Below are positions 42,216 to 55,629 of a stretch of DNA of 64,000 nt, piece after piece; position 1 is the stretch's first letter, and each line of letters begins with the position of its first letter. Below the pieces are notes generated by a model. That model was not told the DNA's origin. It saw only the letters and a program-made list of their open reading frames with translations, and searched no databases. Source of the DNA: Pelobates cultripes (Eukaryota; Chordata; Amphibia; Anura; Pelobatidae); the NCBI GenBank assembly GCA_933207985.1, contig OW240917.1, forward strand, positions 240,569,402 to 240,633,401. The letters are read 5' to 3'. Both the position numbers and the translations under genes were made by a program.

Positions 42216-45200
42216 CGTGCTACTGGACTGCACCACCTCTGCCTCTCTGCACAGAGAAGCAATGGATTGGAACTAGTCAGGCACAGACAAACACTGTGTT
42301 TCTCCAATCCAGTGCTGCTATTAGCATTTGATTTCAGCACCAAGTTTCATTTTCTGCCAGAAAGACAGAATCTAGAGGTATATTTAATGCTCAAATTATC
42401 ACTCTAGAGCTTATTTACTAAACACAAGAGTTGTCATGAGTTTAAAAAGGATTTGCAAAATTCAAACTAAAAAGCATAAGCAGTTATTTGGAGAAATTGG
42501 CCAAATCACGATTTTGGAGTTCATTACAATTATATGATTAGCGAATAAACTCGGCTGCATTGTGCAGTGGACCTCCTCCGAGTGAACAGCTCCTTATAAG
42601 AAAATGTGAGGCTAGGAGACAAAAAATAATGCGAATCACATTAGAATAACAAATTGATCACTTATGACATAACGGCAATTTGATAGCATAGCTGACCTCA
42701 TCGTTTTAACATTCCACCAAATGATCTTTCTGTGATTTTCTATGACATTTTTAGTTCTTACAGGGATTTTAGCAAGATTACACAAGTAACAAAAATATCA
42801 GCCGGGAGGTGCACGTTTTGTGAAATTATTGCAGAATTTCAAGATTTCCAAATTCCGTCTCAATGAGGATATTGATAAAACCAGGCCCATTTGGGTGAGA
42901 ACCTATTTTGTGCACAGTTCCCCTAGAATCTTGTGGTAGACAATAATGCAACAATAACTCATAACTTATATACCTCCACCTAATAGATTAAGTTAGTCTT
43001 TCGTAATTCCAAGGTTGCGAAAATGATTATCAATAAGTTGGTCAATAACTATATCCTAAATCTCTGTTCATATTTCAAAACTAGTGAGAGCTAAATGTAC
43101 CCATTCTGGTAATACTTTTTTAATAATCTCAGAAAACAGAATAGGCAAAGAGAGTGCCTTAGGTCATATACCTCAATAAATAAAATCAGATAAAATTAAT
43201 GTCTAAAAAAGTATTGCCATTTTCACCGTAGGGCTCTCTTTTGTCCCTGAAAGGTGCTTGAACATTTCTTTGTACAGACAACCTTCATTAATTCCAAATA
43301 GCATCACAATAGACGTGCCAAAGCTTGGCTCTCCCCTTAAATATTAATTTAGTGCATCAGCCGACATAAGTCCTGTTGACAGCATTAAGTGCCTTTGTGT
43401 AAATAAATTTGAATAAAGTAATAATATCCACTCAACTAGTTTAGTGCTTTCGCCCATAGCTCAAATTTTCAATTAGTTTATTAGCATTGCCACCAACCCT
43501 TGGATGTCTTCCAACTTCACAACATTCAGTTAATGCCCTGGTTCTCAGTACGGTCACATATTCAAGGTGAGATCTGAGCAATGATTGGCAGACAGCCACA
43601 ATTGTTTATTCGTTTCCTAGTTCATCAACTGCCCGTTCTGTTCACGATCACTTGCATTGTGGGATTTAATGGCAGTAGCCTGATGATGAGCTATCCTGGG
43701 GCACCAGAACGTTTATGCATGCTTTAGTTTTTGGCCTAAGAAGATTTGAAAAAAAAAAAGTAAAATTTTTTTCCTACCACCCCTCATTTTACAATATATA
43801 GGACACGGATAGTAACCAAAGCTGGGGGGAAACAAAAAGTATAGAGTAGCAAAGTAAACACAGCAAATGTTTCAGGGGGTTTGTGAAGAGATGTATGTGA
43901 ACTTGCATAGAAAAGTTACTGAAGCATCCCGATTGGCTGACCACTACCTTCTCAGGACTTATCCTTGAACTTAGGCTTGGGGGTTCATTGCAAACTTCAA
44001 ACACGAGTACTTTAGCTTTTATGATTCAGGGTTGGATGCTATAATAGGGGGTCAAAGTGGCTGTCGGTCAGCCTGGCATGCACGCACACCGGCACGCACA
44101 AGTCCCCTATCCAGACACGTACTATTCTTTACCAAGGGGTCAGATATATGTAAATGTAGTATTTTGTGTTGAAGACAGTGCACTTTTAATATATTGACAA
44201 GTCTTACTTATCACTACTACCACACTTACAGTTATTTGAGGGCCAAAGGCACCTTCCACATTTTAAAGTGGCATGCATCTTTAATGAAATGAAATTGTTA
44301 TATTAGGAACACTCAAAACATGGTAACCACTAGTGGTTATGGTGCCAGAAATGCCTTGATGCCCCCTACACTACTGACGACAGACAGCCATCTACATCTC
44401 TACTAATGCAAGCCTCTGAATATCGTTTTACTGTATTATATTTCGTATTTTTTTTATATACGCCTTAAAGAGATGGAATATTGACATTTATTGTGCCAAA
44501 CATATCAATGAATTCATTTATAAGCAGTAAATAAGGATAGAGCATTAAGATAGCTTACATACAAGTCTCCAAAAAAGTTTAACCTTTTCTAATTGGACAA
44601 CATTCCACACTCTGCCTTCATTTGATTTTTTTTCTTTTTTCAAAGTGAAGATGTCCCCATATAGACAGAGACTAGCATCGCTGTGTTGTAGTGAAGCCAT
44701 GAATCATGCAGCAGCTTATCTACCGCTTACACAAGCCAAAAGGAAGGCTGCAGATCCGTATCTACAAATAAACCTCAAAAAAGCAAAGAACGAGAGGCCT
44801 GGTCTGAAAACATTACAGTATAAGAGTCACTCACACCACAGAGATCAACAGAAATCGTTTCAGCCATTACAACAAAGGAAGGCGCAGAATGTTGGATGAT
44901 ACAGTCATAAAAACAAACACTTTTTGATGCGCGCTGCATCTGCAGAGGGGAGGGTGGGAAGAGGCGTATGTGACTTCTGGTGTCATAATAATGACTTTTG
45001 CATTATGTTCACGTCTGTGGGGGCAGGTAATAAGTAACATAACCACTGCATGAAGACACACATACACAATATAAGCCCGCAGGGGATTCTGGGTATAGGG
45101 TGGGAGAGAGACATGAAATTGCTTACGTTAAATGCTTTGAGTGTTAGAGCTGCGTGGAATGCAATAGCTTTGCTTACATCACAGCAACACGGAGATCGCA

Positions 45201-45791
45201 GAAGAAGACAATATATATCTGCCAATTAAAATCAACAGAGTTTTCACCAAAACAGTGAACTGTAAGGGACTCAAAGTGAATTTCAAATGTTAGCTGAAAA
45301 TAGGTGATATTAAACACATTTCCCATTTTGACCCAAATAAATTGGCAGTAATTTTTGGGCTGCCATACCCCATGGGATGTGGATCATGGGAGATTTAATC
45401 TATAATAAACTCATGTAACACAGGCATCATATCCGCCCCATGGGAGTCGTAGAAGCAAATACAGAGAATATGAGAACTCAGAGGAATGGGCAAAAACTTT
45501 GAGAAACTCAGTAGCTTGCTCTTCAGTAAATCCCCGCTCTGGTCTCAAAATCATTTTTGCTACTTGTGCTCTTACAGAACGATCCTATACCATTTACAAA
45601 TCAGGGTGATCCCAGCCATAAGAGCAGTCAAGATTCAAAATGCTGGCAAGTTCCCTCTGCACGAGAGATACAGCAGTCCCAAACAATCTTTTTGGCACTC
45701 TGTGGGCCTCATCAGCGAGGTGTAGCCGATACCCGTCTAGCCACAGTGAGCACGGGGGCCATGTCTGGATTACTCTTAATTTAGGTAGACC
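42216..45791. other. TANC2: Upstream TANC2 intron, no recognised gene
   Basis: A decayed MITE fragment is possible near 44280-44390 (GGTAACCACTAGTGGTTATGG palindrome, split here for brevity as GGTAACCACTAG/TGGTTATGG). The non-repetitive patch 43500-43740 could be regulatory. Nothing else was seen. Confidence 0.45.
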
Positions 45792-46383
45792 TTAAAGGGA
45801 CACTATAGTCACCAGAGCAACTACAGCTTATTGAATTTGTTCTGGTGAGTAGAAACATTACCTTCAGGCTTTTTGCAGTAAACACTGTCTTCACAAAGAA
45901 AATGCAGTGTTTACATTACAGCCTAAGGATAACTTTACTGGCCACTCCTCATATGGCTGTTAGAGATCCTTCCTGGGTCATGGCTGCCTAAAATGCATCA
46001 CAACATTCAGTGTCTCCTCCCTCTGCATGCAGACACTGAACTTTCCTCATAGAGATTCATTGATTCAATTAATCTATATGTGGAAATGCAGATTGGCCAG
46101 GGCTATGTTTGAATTGTGCTGGCTCTGCCCCTGATCTGCCTCTTTGTCAGTCTTAGCCAATCCTATGGGGAAGCATTGTGATTGGATCAGGCCACCACTT
46201 CTGATGATGTCAGCAGGAAGTGGGCAGGTCAAAAGGAAACAGAGACAAAGCAAGCAGCTCCAGAATGAATACAAGTAAGATTTTACTATATTTAGGGAGG
46301 CAATAGGGGGGCTAGATGGTGGTTTTAACACTAAAGGGTCAGGAATACATATTTGTGTTCCTGACCCTATAGTGTTCATTTAA
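45792..46383. mobile_element. TTAA-flanked MITE, complete, CACTATAGTCACCAGA subfamily
   Basis: It has TTAA at both ends, left end TTAAAGGGACACTATAGTCA and right end CCTGACCCTATAGTGTTCA then TTTAA. It is the best complete reference copy of the subfamily here. Confidence 0.85.
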
Positions 46384-47275
46384 GGAAATACATTGAAGCC
46401 ACACAGAAAAAATACGAACTCTGAGAACGAACAAGCGTTTCGAGAAACTTAATATGCTAGCCCTTCATTAAAGTCCCACTCAGGTCTCAAAATAATTTTT
46501 GCTCACTTGTGGGAGTCCTAGTACACACGCAGTAGTAGCTGCGTTACATGCTAGCATACATACCCTTCTGTCTGTCAGCCAATTTAATTAAATTGCCTCC
46601 AAGTAAAACAGCTATAACTTGCTCACATGACTAGTAAGCCATGCATCTGTCATATTCAGGGCGTGACTCCACCAGCCATTCTGTGGAACGCACCATGGTT
46701 ACTGTAATCACACCAGCAGACGATATCCAGCCTCTGGAACTCTAATAGTTAAAGGATTTATAGCGTATCTATATGAGCAAAGGGTGTGATGGAGACAAAA
46801 AGGGATATAAAATTGGAGGAATAAGAATATACAAGTATATACATATACAATACATGTATCTTTCGATTAGAATTTATTTTTCATTTTTAAAGGGCAACCA
46901 TAATTTTCTTAGAAATTAAACCAAACCGGACAAAATCAACTGAAAGTTCTGCTAACTTCCCCTCCCCCCCCCCCACCCCCTCACCTTGTGTGATTCTCAA
47001 ATGTATATTAAAGATTTAGCAATCAACATCGTAATCCAGGGCATACACACCGCTTTATAGAAGGGGAAAACATGTTTCTCCTCCTCTGTGATGACTGACA
47101 GGTGCCAAAGCTCGATTGACAAAGAATCAAGATGAAGACGCTCAGTTCCCAGATGGAGGTAAATACAATACAGCAGTGCGGATTATTTATTTAATTCTGT
47201 AGCATTTAAGACATATTCACTAAATATAATTGACACAGAGATAGTATAAAAAATCCTGGTAAGTGACCGTTCTCT

Positions 47276-47773
47276 TTAAAGGAAAACTATAGTGTCAGGA
47301 ACACAAACATGCATTCCTGACGCTAGTGGTAAAATGACTGTTCAGGTTGCCGGCCCCCTCTCTTTCTTTTAAAAAGGTGGGTTTGCTCACGATTTTTCCA
47401 GCGCCGGTCTCTCCATGGCTGCCCCCTCCAGCCCCATGGCTGAGATAATCAAATTTGACGATTTCAGCCAATCAATTTCTTCCCCATGGGAAAGAATTGG
47501 GAGCCTACTGCGTATGCACAGCAAAACCGCTGCCTTAGCCAATCAGCATCTCCTCATACATTGAATCAATGCTTCTCTATGGGGAGAGTTGTGTCTCCAT
47601 GTAGAGCGTGGAGACGATGAACACCAGTGCTGTACACTGTGCAGCACTGCCCCAGGAAGTACCTCTAGTGGCCGTCCAAGTGACTGCACATAGAGTTGTA
47701 ACTAGGCAGTAATGTAAACACTGCCTTCACTTATTAAGCTGTAGTTGTTCTGGTGACTATAGTTTCCCTTTAA
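47276..47773. mobile_element. TTAA-flanked MITE, complete, reverse orientation
   Basis: It begins TTAAAGGAAAACTATAGTGT and ends TGACTATAGTTTCCCTTTAA. Its interior is the reverse complement of the 45792 copy (TGTAGTTGTTCTGGTGACTA near the right end). Confidence 0.8.
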
Positions 47774-48799
47774 GTAAAACAGTTCCCCCCCCCCCCTCCT
47801 CCCAAACTCACACGCCAGACTCACAAACTTGCTATGGCAATGGCATCAGGCAAGGAATATGGTTAGCAGAATGCAGTTCCATGGATGCGGCTCTGCCTCC
47901 CTGGTACCCACATCCAAGACTGCCAGGTCTCTAGACAGAAGAGATACCATGGTAGCGCATGCAAACATCATTATCTTCATGGAATAGAATGGAAACGCCA
48001 CACATGCATTAGCTATCTAGCTTAATTCATGTGAGCAAAAGCTGTAATTCCCCATTAGCAATGAATGGGAAACCAGGGATTAACCCCATAAGGACCAATG
48101 ATGTTCTGTATCATCATATCAATGTGTTCTTTAAAGGATTCCATATGAAACACTCAATTAACAACTGCAGGGCTGCATGAAATGGCTCGAGACATTCTAA
48201 TCCTGGCGTAAGGACTTTAGCAAGCAGATTGTGATGAAGGCAGAGTGTAGCACTTAATCATCAAGGGGTCCTGCAGATAAGCAATGAAATCCCTGGGAAA
48301 ACACACAATAGAGATACAGATGGGAGTATATTATCCATATAACACATGGAAAAAATGTGCAGATTAGTGCGTTTAAAGATGTATCTATGCTGATGAGAGA
48401 GAGATAATGCAGAGGGTATACACACCTATATGCAGTACCCAATGGCATACATACCGCGGCTCACCAGGGGGCCCGGCTGCCCGGCCTGCGAACCGGGTAT
48501 ATGCGCCAGTTAGGGCCCCCCGAGGCTGGCAGTGGTGTCAATGTGTATATGAAGGGTCGCCCCTCATCACCTGCAAGCACTACTCAGTTAACACTAGAAG
48601 ATATCTGAAGTTCCACTGGGACTCCTGATGGGCAAGAGCCAGTTTGGCCCAGCCTTGAGTGCCGTGCAAAGGTACCCGACTCCTGCCCTAGGGTAATCCA
48701 CTGCCAATGTAAATTCTTATATCAGAAATGTGTTTTACTGTATTTAAAGCAGGAGATGGTGGTATGTTGCCATTTTCTACTGGCCATTATCAGAATTAC

Positions 48800-49035
48800 A
48801 CTTAGTATAAATCAGGCTAAGCACCATAACCACTACATGCCTTTGACACGCTCAGCCTATATTTCACCTATATTTGCTAATGCAAAAGTGGCATTGTTTT
48901 CAAATCTGGCAATCAAGAAGCCAGGATGTGGGTGTCTAAAGGGCCCCTGTTTTTGGCTGAACCACTTGAAAACTGTGTGACACTGAACCACGACTAAAAC
49001 AGAATGTAGTGGCTATGATGCCTGACTGTCCCTTT
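48800..49035. mobile_element. TTAA-type MITE, decayed fragment
   Basis: AAGCACCATAACCACTACAT near the left and AATGTAGTGGCTATGATGCC then CTGTCCCTTTAAAG at the right are inverted. The left end is eroded. Confidence 0.5.
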
Positions 49036-49435
49036 AAAGATTTGCATTCCTGCCAAAGATAATGTTCAAATATACTTCTCTTGAAAGCTTCCAGTATGCG
49101 CACTCCTGCTGTCTCCTACCATATGTCCTTTGTTCCACTTATTGCTTTTCACTCTTCATTCTCAAGAAGGTGGTTAGTAAACCAACTTTCCGCTTCAGAA
49201 CTCCACATACGTGGAATAACCTGCACATGAATATCACCTGCCACAGGCAGCACTGGACTGGGAATAATTCTGCTTGGCCCAAGCCAACCAATTCGCCATA
49301 GTGCCTTGTGATCCTGCACTTTGTTCTCCTCCCCTGCTACCGCAGTTTAGGGGATTTTTGGAGGCCAGTGCTGCTTTGTACATAGGTCTCTAATTATTTT
49401 CCTTTTCCATGCTAGCATAGTTTGCACACTGGACC

Positions 49436-49975
49436 GTAAAAGGACACTTCAGTCACCAGAACAACTACAGCTTATTGTATTTGTTCTGGTAAGTAGAATC
49501 ATTCCCTTCAGGCTTTTTGCAGTAAACACTGTATTTGTATCAGAGAAAATGCAGTGTTTACACTACAGCCTAGAGGTGCTTCCTGGGCCAGTGCTGCACA
49601 GTGTGACTGCCATTCAGTGTCTCCACCCTCTGCATGGAGACACTGAACTTCCCTCATAGAGATACATTGACTCAATGCATCTCTATGAGGAGATGCTGAT
49701 TGGCTAGAGCTGTGTTTGGCTTGTGCCGGCTCTGCCCCTGATCTGCCTCCTTGGAAATTTCAGCCAATCCAAAGCTCTCCTACTTAACAGCATTGTAATT
49801 GGCTCTGATCATAACTTCTGATGTCAGCCAAGCAGGCAGATCAGAGGCAGAGCCAGCAGCAGCAGACTGGAATAAAGGTAAGATTTACTATATACCGGGT
49901 GCTAGATGGTGTTTTTAACACTATAGGGTCTGGAATACATGTTTGTGTTTTCCCAAACCTATAGTGTTCATTTAA
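49436..49975. mobile_element. TTAA-type MITE, nearly complete
   Basis: Same subfamily and orientation as 45792. The left TTAA is mutated to GTAA; the right TTAA is at 49972-49975. Confidence 0.8.
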
Positions 49976-50639
49976 ACGCTGAGATCATGCAGGAAGCAAC
50001 ATAGACGTCCTAAAGCATCATAAAGTATGACAGCAGGCCAGGAGGAAAAAAACTACTTTCATACAGTGGATAATCTGGCAGCCATTAGGTTATAAAATGT
50101 TATGATTTATTGGGACAATTGTGGCCTATGCTTAGTGTTGCCCAGTTTACCAGGCTTGTCAATGGCCAGTCCAAACTTGGCCAACAGTCTGATAGCCCCT
50201 AAAAACATAATCAAATATCTAGCTTCAATCAAAATGCTACAGCACGCACTGATAATGTATAATTGTATTGAGTATGAAGATTGTATGTGTAGAAATGTAT
50301 TTATATTTCTCCTGTGTATGTCTCTTATTTGTTCTACAGTGTATTTGTATGTGCTATCCTCCCTAGTATCATAGATAATAAATAAATAATGCCAAGTCTA
50401 TAATGTTGGTCAATACTGAAATACAGTGTATATACTATATGGGAAATGTATACAGTAGGCCAGTATTTGAAATTCTGGGTGTTGAAAATCTAACCCAGGA
50501 GGAAACAAAGCAAGTAAGTACGATGCAAAAACAGATCACGCAACAAATTGGCAATATCAATTCATTGAGTATATTTAAAAGTATAGAAAACATAAAATAT
50601 AAAAATACATGTCATATGATGGTCTGGAGTTTCAAAGGA

Positions 50640-51290
50640 CCTGAAAAATGACTCAAAAAGATCATTTTTACCCTCTGGTGGTCTCCCCCTGGCTCTAGCA
50701 GGCATGGCCAAGCCAAGAACCTACAATTCCATCCACCCAGTAGCAGAATATCCATGGTACAACCTCCGACCAGGTACCGAGAACTGAATCCTGCCACCTG
50801 GAACCGTTCATTGGATTGGAACTTAGCCGAGGCCAGCTAAAACTTTAACTGGGTGGTAATCAAACACCGTACGGACCAATAGGGTGCTATTTTGGCAGAG
50901 GGTAGCTGGGAGGGTGAGCTGTCTGGGGGAATGATGGGGGTAAAAAGGGGGAAGAAGGAGCCCCAGACATTTTGGCGCCATGAATCTGAGGTCCCAGCGG
51001 ATGGAAGATCTCATTACCTCGAACTGATTGCATTAGCCCCAGGGAGGAATTACCTTTTGCTCACCTAATCACTCCTTTTTGATTGAATATACATTGCTCT
51101 GTTATCAATATGTGTGATTTTGTGCAATAAAGTGTGTTGGTGTTTCACCCTCCATCAATTCTTGGCTGATGTTTGGATAAGCTGTGAAAGAGCTGCAATA
51201 ATCACTCCATGTATTCCTGCGGTGAGAAGACGGAAGAAGAGTGGAGATACTCAAACTGAGTAACAAGCTTCGCTACAACTGGTGACTATT
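50640..51290 (+). mobile_element. Possible solo LTR
   Basis: A GC-richer block contains AATAAAGTGTGTTGGTGTTT (51126 on), a poly(A) signal followed by a GT-rich element as in LTR R/U5 regions. It ends near CTACAACTGGTGACTATTGG, which resembles an LTR end with a TGGTGAC primer-binding start. No internal retroviral coding sequence follows and the boundaries are uncertain. Confidence 0.35.
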
Positions 51291-51715
51291 GGCCTCTTGG
51301 AAGGTAAATTCCAAATAGAGATTAAGTGAAGCCTAGCATAATGTTTCAATTATTTTAAGTGGGGGGGTGGACTAGAGATGCACATAATATATTGAAAGCC
51401 ACCAGTGGGTTGGCATGTAGGCAACCTAATTACAACTTGGACCTTAAATGCTCTCTAGAGGACTCCTATTTTGGCCATGTGCCCAGAGCTCTTTGACATC
51501 TTAAATGCAGACTAAACAAAGTCCATACACAAGACAAGTAATTTCTGACCAGACTAAAAACATTACACATCACTGAAGCAATGTGCATCCCATCTCTCTT
51601 CCAGGCGTGTATTTAAATGCCACTGTTTTGTTATTAGTCTGTCACCCTGTTGCTCCATTGTTCCGCCAAGCCTGTAAGTATAGCATACAAGTTACACACA
51701 CACACAAAAAAAGCA

Positions 51716-52269
51716 TTAAAGGGACACTACAGTCACCTGAACAACTTTAGCTTAATGAAGCAGTTTTGGTGTATAGAACATGCCCCATGCAGCCTCACTG
51801 CTCAATCCTCTGCCATTTAGGAGTTAAATCCCTTTGTTTATGAACCCTAGTCACACCTCCCTACATGTGACTTGCACAGCCTTCCATAAACACTTCCTGT
51901 AAAGAGAGCCCTATTTAGGCTTTCTTTATTGCAAGTTCTGGTTAATTAAGATTTTCTTATCTCCTGCTATGTCAATAGCTTGCTAGACCCTGCAAGAGCC
52001 TCCTGTATGTGATTAAAGTTCAATTTAGAGATTGAGATACAATTATTTAAGGTAAATTACATCTGTTTGAAAGTGAAACCAGTTTTTTTTCATGCAGGCT
52101 CTGTCAATCATAGCCAGGGGAGGTGTGGCTAGGGCTGCATAAACAGAAACAAAGTGATTTAACTCCTAAATGACAGTGAATTGAGAAGTGAAATTGCAGG
52201 GGAATGATCTATACACTAAAACTGCTTTATTTAGCTAAAGTAATTTTGGTGACTATATTGTTCCTTTAA
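51716..52269. mobile_element. TTAA-flanked MITE, complete
   Basis: TTAAAGGGACACTACAGTCA at the left and GGTGACTATATTGTTCC then TTTAA at the right. The interior matches 13741-14294 (shared CAGCCTCACTGCTCAAT-type text). Confidence 0.8.
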
Positions 52270-52879
52270 TATTCAGTTAGTAACAAATTAACCTAAAATG
52301 AAAATTTTAATTTAACATTTTTTTTTATTTATATCCTGCTGCCCACCTGCCCCAATAGAACAAGCAAGAGTCTTGTTTTTAGTAATAAAAAAACTTTCGG
52401 AAATATGGTTATTTTTAAACCACAAAAAGGATGTCCAATTTTAGTATCAAAGTTAAAAAAAAAAAAAAAGGTGCTCTCTTATCCTGTGGCCCTTCTTTTT
52501 GCTAGCAATGGAATACTCTGTTAGAATGTTAATTCATTTAACACACTTACACCTCTTATTGCACAACACACTACACGTAACTTGTTGTGTTACCACAGCC
52601 TTCAAACACCTCAGGAGGAGCCAATTAAAATTCTGCTACAATGAAATAATGGCTACGATTTGAAATTCAATTAAAAACTGGAGTTTAAAAAAATAAACAA
52701 ATATATTTTTCTTTGTTTTTCCATATGGATTTATATACAGCTACAGTAAGTACACATATAACATTGTGGCCTAGTACAAGGCTTGTCATAGCACATGAGC
52801 AGATATTACCTTTAGAGAAATAAATAGAGACTTTTCATAAACTTAAAGATACTTCAAAATATGGCCACCACACTGCATG

Positions 52880-53010
52880 ACATAGGGCCCATAGGCAACA
52901 ATCAGTACTACAGATTTTGTGGACTAAATCTTCCCTGATGCTTTGCCAACATTATGACTGTATGTGGCATTGTGGGAAATGTAGGCCACAACACCTGGAT
53001 AGGATAGGCA
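52880..53010. mobile_element. Decayed hAT-type MITE
   Basis: CCATAGGCAACAATC at the left and TTGTTGCCTATCCATAAGG at the right, with TTGTGGACTAAATC / ATGTAGGCCACAACA arms, resemble the CAGGGGTAGGCAACC family. Confidence 0.5.
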
Positions 53011-53126
53011 TTTGTTGCCTATCCATAAGGGGCTCCATACAAAAGAGGGCAGAGCACACTACAGAAATGTATCACACCTCTCACTTTTACCACAGAGCTG
53101 TTTGACAAGCATTTTTGATGTTTTAC

Positions 53127-53522
53127 TTAAAGGGACACTATAAGCACCAAAACAACCTTTAAAAAATGAAGCAGTTTTGTTTTGGTATATAGATCATGCC
53201 ACTGCAGTCACACAACTCAATTCTCTGCCATTCAGGAGGAAAATCACTTTGTTTATGCAGCCCTATCCACATCTTCCGGTGCATGTGACCTACACAGTCT
53301 CCCTAAACATTTCATGTAAAGGTAGCTCTACTGTTTAAACTTCCTTTATTGCACAGTCTATTTAATTTAGAATGTTTTATCTCCTGCTCTGTAAGTAGCC
53401 CACTAGAGCCTATCGTAGACTCCTGTTTGTGATTCATGTACAGAGCAGGAGATGCAAGCTTCTAAATTAAACACACTGACCAGTCACATCTGATTGAAAA
53501 GTGAAACCATCATTTTGTTGCA
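53127..53522. mobile_element. TTAA-type MITE, right end missing
   Basis: The left end is TTAAAGGGACACTATAAGCA. It follows the 51716 copy and then breaks off before the terminal repeat. Confidence 0.65.
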
Positions 53523-54344
53523 AAAACATAGCACATGTTAGATCTTAGCAGTTTAATTCCCATAGATATTTGAAAAAAAGGTGTCAGAATAACAAACTAC
53601 CCAAAACAGTAGGTTGCCCAACAGCTTAATTACTTGGACACTAAAAAAAAAAAAAAAAAACAACAACAAAACACTGCAACATGAGGTTCTGTAGCAGATG
53701 AAGCCCTTATCCAGTAGACCGTCAGAAGTGAAGGTTCCGACTGCTTCCCCTGTCCTACAGTCCACTTTAGTCTCACCCCATGGAGGTAAGAAAATAAAAT
53801 ATAAAACAGGGACAAGTGCTATCTGAGACCTGTTCCCTGTAGAGACAGGCAGAAAAATGGATATACTTGGGGGAACCTGGTTCTTCTACCCTTAGGGATG
53901 AGTTAGGAGTGTTACTAATCTAGAAATAAATGTATAGGGTTATTGCTGCTCGGAGGAAAATCCCTGCTGTAAAACCGCTGCTATCCAAATGTAAAAATGT
54001 GTTTTTACATGTGTATTCATTTACAGCCCTGTAAGTGGATTGAACATCCCGCATACCCACCAGCAAAATAAATAAGAAGGCAAGCACTTATGTGAAGAAG
54101 CACGCAGATTGCAATATTCCTGTATCCCAAAGCCCATCCTGAACCTGTGAACAAATTAATGCTCCAGTAGAAGTTGGATCAGCAGGGGTGTGATAACAGC
54201 AACGACACACACAGACCTCGGCTGCTGTGAGTAGACACACCACAGCTGTCAAACGCTTGCAAGTACCATGGACAGAATCCAATTGCAGGCAGATAAGAGG
54301 AGAGGAGATGGGCTGTGATGGGCTTTTATCACAAACCTCAGCCT

Positions 54345-54358
54345 GTTGCTATGGAAAG
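54345..54358. promoter_or_regulatory. RFX-type X-box in a non-repetitive intronic patch
   Basis: GTTGCTATGGAAAG shares 13 of 14 bases with the site at 19055. The surrounding 54200-54730 is unusually complex and GC-richer than its surroundings, with no recognisable repeat, which suits a conserved regulatory element. Confidence 0.3.
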
Positions 54359-55477
54359 GTCATAGAAGGACATGTCTCCCATCCTTCCCCTCCCCATTAC
54401 CCTCAAGAAGAGCTGGAAGCGTTCTGAGCATTAGCCAAGCAAAATCCTGACTCACCCCCAGCGCCATCCTGCAATAATACCAGCTTCTCCGCAGCTCATC
54501 CGATACTTTGGTGTCTCTTAGCCACACACCGCGCAGTGTGTGTGTGTAATCGAGCTGAGGCACGACAGACGTCTCTGTGCCAGCATCTAACACAAGCCAG
54601 GTTCCCTGAATCCTCTTCACCCTCTCCCCGACGATGGGCGGGGGCGAACGGAATGGGAGATTAAGATGTCTCCCGGCTGCAGTTTAATGAGGCTTGTCAC
54701 ACATCATGTACAGGACACGGACTTTGTCATCCTGTCATTTGTAAACTGAGCAGGCTGGATCACAGGGAGGGCCGTAGTCATACTAAACAAGGATCCGGGA
54801 GAAAGCTGTCTGGTTTACAAAAGAAGATTAAATTGGGCAACAACAGGCTTCCCTTGCAAAGAAATAAAAACACCTGTCTCTTACAGCAACAGTTTATTAT
54901 TCAACGGACGACTGCAGCAACTGCGGCAGGCCTAGGTTTACACATTATACTGTAGACCAATATTTAATCTATATTATCCCACGTGGACGAGAATTACTAC
55001 TGTCACTATCCTCCCTTGAACGTCATTTGGAAAACTGAAAAAACGGGTACATGAACCTCTTTGAACAGTGGACACCATATTTATGATGGATCTCCTGTAC
55101 ATGAAGACGTGAACACAAACACACAGACATACATAATGTTCAGATTTGAAATGAATGATTATGAAAACATGATGTGTTGCATGTTGTGCGCACCCCGCCC
55201 CTTCCCCCATTATATCATACTACATGGGCATGGGCAACAAATTTGAAATACATAGCCAACCTTTACAATTGTAAATGGACCGTTTTATAACTTTACACTC
55301 TGAGGAACATGGAAATGGTGGATCAAAGTGTTTATTTGTGTGGGACAATGTAAGGAAGAAAGCTACTACTCAGAAAAAAACTTAAATTCACTTGACATTG
55401 GGTCTGGGCAAGTATGGATCGCAATCATATCAACTTTTTAGTATTTCTATGAAAGCAAAAGCCGTATTCACTTAAGC

Positions 55478-55629
55478 CAGGGGTAGGCAATCCTGGACAC
55501 ATCAGGTGTTGTGGACTACATCTCCCATAATGCTTTTAAAGGCACGATGATGGCAAATCATCAGGGTAAATGCAGCTCACAACATCTGGAGTGTCGGAGG
55601 TTGTCTACCTTTGAGGTTGTCTACCATTG
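55478..55629. mobile_element. hAT-type MITE with duplicated right terminus
   Basis: It starts CAGGGGTAGGCAATCC. Near the right end AGGTTGTCTACC(T/A)TTG occurs twice in tandem (about 55599-55629). The flanks ACTTAAGC and ATTTCAGC match at six of eight positions. Confidence 0.6.
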